Of a stretch of 13,331 nucleotides of DNA, positions 9,925-13,331 are shown in pieces. Source of the stretch: Eimeria necatrix (Eukaryota > Apicomplexa > Conoidasida > Eucoccidiorida > Eimeriidae); the NCBI RefSeq assembly GCF_000499385.1, contig NW_013651810.1:1-13331 (forward strand), read 5' to 3'. The notes beneath the pieces are model-generated. The model saw only the letters and a list, made by a program, of their open reading frames with translations. It was not told the origin of the DNA and searched no databases. Made by a program: the position numbers and the translations under genes. How positions within the stretch are numbered: position 1 is the stretch's first letter; each line of letters starts with the position of its first letter.

Positions 9925-11172
9925 CACATTTGTTGGCAATTGTGTCATTCAGTGATATGCACCTAAAGTGCTGACTTCATTCGTAGCACAAAGTGCAATT
10001 TTGCGCTCAGCATTCCTCGGTCTTATCACCTGGGTGCGTGGCATTGAAGGCTAAATTCGAATTTCTTCGAGATTGATTTTTGGAGCCGATAGGATAATCA
10101 AAGTCTGTCCTGCCGATACTTGCAGTCTACAAGGGCAATAACGTATCGAGAACAAAAATTATTCGCCGCAGCGCTGGCGTGATGCACAAGTCTTTGTCGC
10201 AGTGCGGGCATGGTACTGTGAGCTACAAAGCCTAGGAACCGCATGTCGAGCAAACGCGAAGCTGCGGTTTTGACCTATTGTGACAATATGACTAGCTCGA
10301 GCACATATACTAAAGATATAAATGCATGCGAAGCCGGCACAGGTTGCTGTGCAGTGAAGCCGACTCTCCACTGTAAACGCATGGTTTACAAGTCGGCTTA
10401 ATGTTCGTTTCGGGATTCGCTAATGCGCATTTCGTGGTAGAGACTGATAGACTGGTCAGGGTTAGTAGGATCACATTATTCTGGCTGCCAAACTGATGCA
10501 ACCACAGAAATGAGACATCATGCAAGTCCATAAAAGCACGCCGTGTGTGAACGAAGCCAGATGTGCATGCCTCCCAACGAGGAAAAGATTCAGATTTTAC
10601 GCGTTCGTAGTGTTCTGTGAGCCATCGTTTGTACTGAAGGGGTCATCAAATGATGCACTAGAAGCTTTATGGCGAGAAAAATATACAAAGTATGGAACAT
10701 GAGATACGAGCTATCAACCAACTATCAGACAAGCGAAGCGGTACCCTGATGTGCCTCGAGAGGAATGCGAAGTGATCCTATTCAATGGCAGACGCATTGC
10801 TAAGCGTGCAGCCTTCTCAGTAGCCAGCTACGGCAAATGCAGAGCATGGGATTTCGAGAAGAAGATGCAGCGGTTTTAGACCTTGATACGCCATTAATCC
10901 CAAGCTTGTTCGACGAAACACCCAAAATGCCTGCCCAAAGCGACGCATTGGAATACAAGAAGACGACTTCAGTCATTGTCTTGAAGATATTCTCACACAA
11001 ACGCTCACAAGGGGAAAGGCCTGCAAACTTACCCTCTGTATTTGGGAAAGGGTCCTCAATCCTGAATATTTCGCCATTCTCAGCGCATACGGCTATACCT
11101 TCTTTGACGGCCACTTAAGGCTTGATGCAGTAGAGTAATGGAATGCTGCCGTTCTGTAGTTCATTCAGGCTG
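9719..11172 (+). repeat. Satellite monomer C9 (1454 bp)
   Basis: Longest unit. Its first 206 bases are the end of the second duplication copy. It is mosaic: 10296-10355 follows C3, 10484-10872 follows C4, and the end near 11144 follows C5. A single extra G at about 10872-10873 shifts frames relative to C4. The dyad core at 9975-10072 has two changes and the 105-bp block is at 10163-10267. Confidence 0.95.
10484..10872 (+). repeat. C9 partner of a shared 389-bp tract (C4/C9)
   Basis: Counterpart of 5049-5437. In this copy the frame that is open in C4 is interrupted by TGA at two places, including TGG to TGA near 10511, showing that the shared tract is not kept as coding sequence. Downstream of 10872 it diverges from C4. 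Confidence 0.75.
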
Positions 11173-12599
11173 AAGAAATGCAGCAAGTCTTCTGACTGGC
11201 CAAGGCACAATGAGCATGCTAAGATGCTTCCTAAGTTGGCGAAGCCCACAACATCCCTCCAAATTAGTGTCCCAATCTCAAGAGATGAAAATAATGGGAG
11301 CATATAATTGCTCCTGTGTTTGTATTAGAACGCATCTCGTGTCTGGATGTTGAAAGCTTCTCGCATTTGTTCGCGATGGTGTCATTCAGTGATACACACC
11401 TGAAGTGCTGACTTCATTCGTAGCACAAAGTGCAATTTTGCGTTCAGCATTCCTCGGTCTCATCACCTGGGTGCGTGGCATTGGAGGCTAAATTCGAATT
11501 TCTTCGAGATAGACATTTTGGAGCCCATCGGATAATCAACGTCTTTCCGGCCGATGCTTGTAGCCTACAAGAGTAGTAACGTATCGAGAGCAAAAATTAT
11601 TCGCCGCAGCGCTGGCGTGATGCACAAGTCTTTGCCGCAGTGCGGGAATGGTACTGTGAGCTACAAAGCCTAGGACCCGTATGTCGAGCAAACGCGAAGC
11701 TGTGGTCACGACATTTTGTGACAATATGACTAGCTCGGTTGCAAATAAAGATATAGACGCATGCGAAGCCGGCACTGGCTGGTGTCCAGTGAAGCCGACT
11801 CTCCACTGTAAATGTAAGGTTGGCAAATCGGCGTAATGTTCGTTTCGAGATTCACTAATGCGCATTTCATGGTAAAGACTGATAGAGTGGTTAGGGGAAG
11901 TAGGATCACATTATTCTAGCTGTCAAACTGATACAACCACAGGGGTGGGCCATCATGCAAGTCTATAAAAGCGTGCCGCATGTGAAAGAAACCAGATGTG
12001 CATGCCTGCCGACGAGGAAAAGATTCAGATTTTACAGGTTCGTAGAGTATGGAGAGTTTCCTGGTGTACAGACGTAGTCCTCGACGGATGTGCTACGAGC
12101 TTTATGATGGGAAAGCCATATCAAGTATGAAACATGAGATAAGAGTCAGCAACCAACTGTCAGACAAGAGAAGCGGTACCCTGATGTGTACCGAGAGGAA
12201 TGCAAAGTTATCGTATTCATCGGCAAACGTATTGCTAAACGTGCAGCCTTCTCAGTAGCCAGCTAAGGCAAATGCAGAACATGGGATTTCGAGAGGAAGA
12301 TGCAGCGTTTTAGAACTTAATACACCATTCAGCCCGTTCGACGAAACACTCAAAATGCCTGCCCAAAGCGACGCTTTGGAATATAACAAAGCGCCTTCAG
12401 TCATTGTCTTAAAGGGAGCCTCACGCAAACGCTCACAAGGAGAAAGGCGTGGAAACGTACCTCCTGCATTTTGGAAGATGTCCTCCATCCTGAGTATTTC
12501 GCGTTTTTGAGCGCATATGGCTATCGCACTTTTGATATTCGCTTAAAGCGTGATGTAGCAGAGTAATGGAACACTCCCCTTCTGCGTTTCATTAGGCTG
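11173..12599 (+). repeat. Satellite monomer C10 (1427 bp)
   Basis: Nearly full-length unit. A 17-bp deletion at about 11328-11331 removes the AAAATGCTCG region seen in other units, apparently between two AAC triplets. A further 6 bp is missing near 12335 (AGCTTG absent before TTCGACG). The hypervariable segment 12061-12112 is of the C6 type. The dyad core at 11412-11509 has a single change. Confidence 0.95.
11326..11333 (+). other. 17-bp deletion junction in C10
   Basis: Other units read GAACAAAATGCTCGTCAC then AACGCATCTCG; C10 reads TTAGAACGCATCTCG. The 17 missing bases are bounded by AAC on both sides, a pattern typical of replication slippage or microhomology-mediated loss. Confidence 0.8.
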
Positions 12600-13331
12600 G
12601 AGAAATTGAGCAAGTCTTCTGACTGGCCAAGGCACAATGATCATGCCAAGATGCTTCTTAAGCTGGCGAAGGCCAGAACATCCCTCCAAATTAGTGTCCC
12701 AATCTCAAGAGATGAAAATAATAGGAGCATATAATTGCGCCTGTTTTTGTATTAGAACAAAATGCTCGTCACAGCGCATCTCGTGTCTCGATGTTGAAGG
12801 CTTCTCACATTTGTTGGCGATGGTGTCGTTCAGTGATGTACACCTAAAGTGCTGACTTCATTCGTAGCACAAAGTGCAATTTTTGCGTTCAGCATTCCTC
12901 GGTCGCATCACCTGGGTGCGTGGCACTGGAGGCTAAATTCGAATTTCTTCGGGATAGAATTTATGGAGTCGATAGGATAATCAGTGTCTTTCCTGCCGAT
13001 GCTTGTAGCCTACAGGAGTGGTAACGTATCGAGAGCAAAAATTATTCGCCGCAGCGCTGGCGTGATGCAGAAGTCTTTGCCGCAGTGCGGGCATGGTACT
13101 GTGAGCTGAAAAGCCTAGGAACCGCATGTCGAGCAAACGCGAAGCTGTGGTTTCGACATTTTGTGACAATATGACTAGCTCGGGTACGAATAAAGATATA
13201 CATGCATGCGACGCCGGCGCTGGTTGCTGTGCAGTAAAGCCGACTCTCCACTGTAAATGTATGGTTGGCAAATCGGCTTAATGTTCGTTTCGAGATTCGC
13301 TAATGCGCATTTCATGGTAAAGACTGATAGA
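12600..13331 (+). repeat. Satellite monomer C11, truncated by the window end (732 bp)
   Basis: First half of a further unit; the array continues past the window. The stretch about 12770-12850 is almost identical to C4 about 4458-4538 (one mismatch that I see). Near 13150-13187 it shares variants with C6, and near 13230 it shares the GCAGTAAAGCC variant with C3. The dyad core at 12856-12954 has one extra T in its T run. Confidence 0.95.

Noticed and set aside
1..13331. Bacterial accessory island, CRISPR or phage content
   Set aside because: The repeat unit is far too long for CRISPR, there are no ribosome binding site/gene pairs, and no coding density on either strand.
1..13331. Unit length of about 1440 bp as eight nucleosome repeats
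   Set aside because: Unit lengths vary from 1404 to 1454 bp and no internal 180-bp periodicity is visible, so the agreement is likely coincidental.

Overview
The whole window is one head-to-tail tandem array of a non-coding repeat with a unit of about 1.40-1.45 kb. I see no credible protein gene, rRNA, tRNA, transposase, IS, CRISPR array or bacterial signal. A long diverged kilobase-scale tandem array without genes indicates satellite DNA of a eukaryote (heterochromatic, pericentromeric or sex/B-chromosome type). CpG is common in the unit, which fits an invertebrate better than a heavily methylated vertebrate genome, but no marker identifies the species. Both window ends lie inside the array, so its real borders are not visible.

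Layout, phased on the motif GAGAAACGCAGCAAGTCTTC: C1 3-1434 (1432 bp), C2 1435-2882 (1448), C3 2883-4286 (1404), C4 4287-5735 (1449), C5 5736-7175 (1440), C6 7176-8624 (1449), C7 8625-9261 (637, internally deleted), C8 9262-9718 (457, junction copy of a perfect duplication), C9 9719-11172 (1454), C10 11173-12599 (1427), C11 12600-13331 (cut by the window end). All units have the same orientation. Hand comparison of stretches between units shows roughly 5-12% mismatch.

Within a unit, offsets about 240-335 hold a well conserved 98-bp core with three small dyads (GCAC-AAA-GTGC, CACC-TG-GGTG, AAATTCGAATTT). Offsets about 430-530 hold a 105-bp block without an indel in nine units. Offsets about 880-945 hold a hypervariable stretch falling into several types. 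The rest is intermediate.

The array has been remodelled. There is an exact 457-bp tandem duplication (9011-9467 = 9468-9924), a deletion of about 800 bp in C7, small deletions in C1, C3 and C10, and patches of unusually high identity between non-adjacent units (C4/C9, C6/C10, C3/C9, C6/C11), which suggests gene conversion or unequal exchange. Open frames of 60-129 codons recur because the repeat recurs. Stops, frame-breaking indels and the ratio of replacement to silent changes argue that they are not genes.
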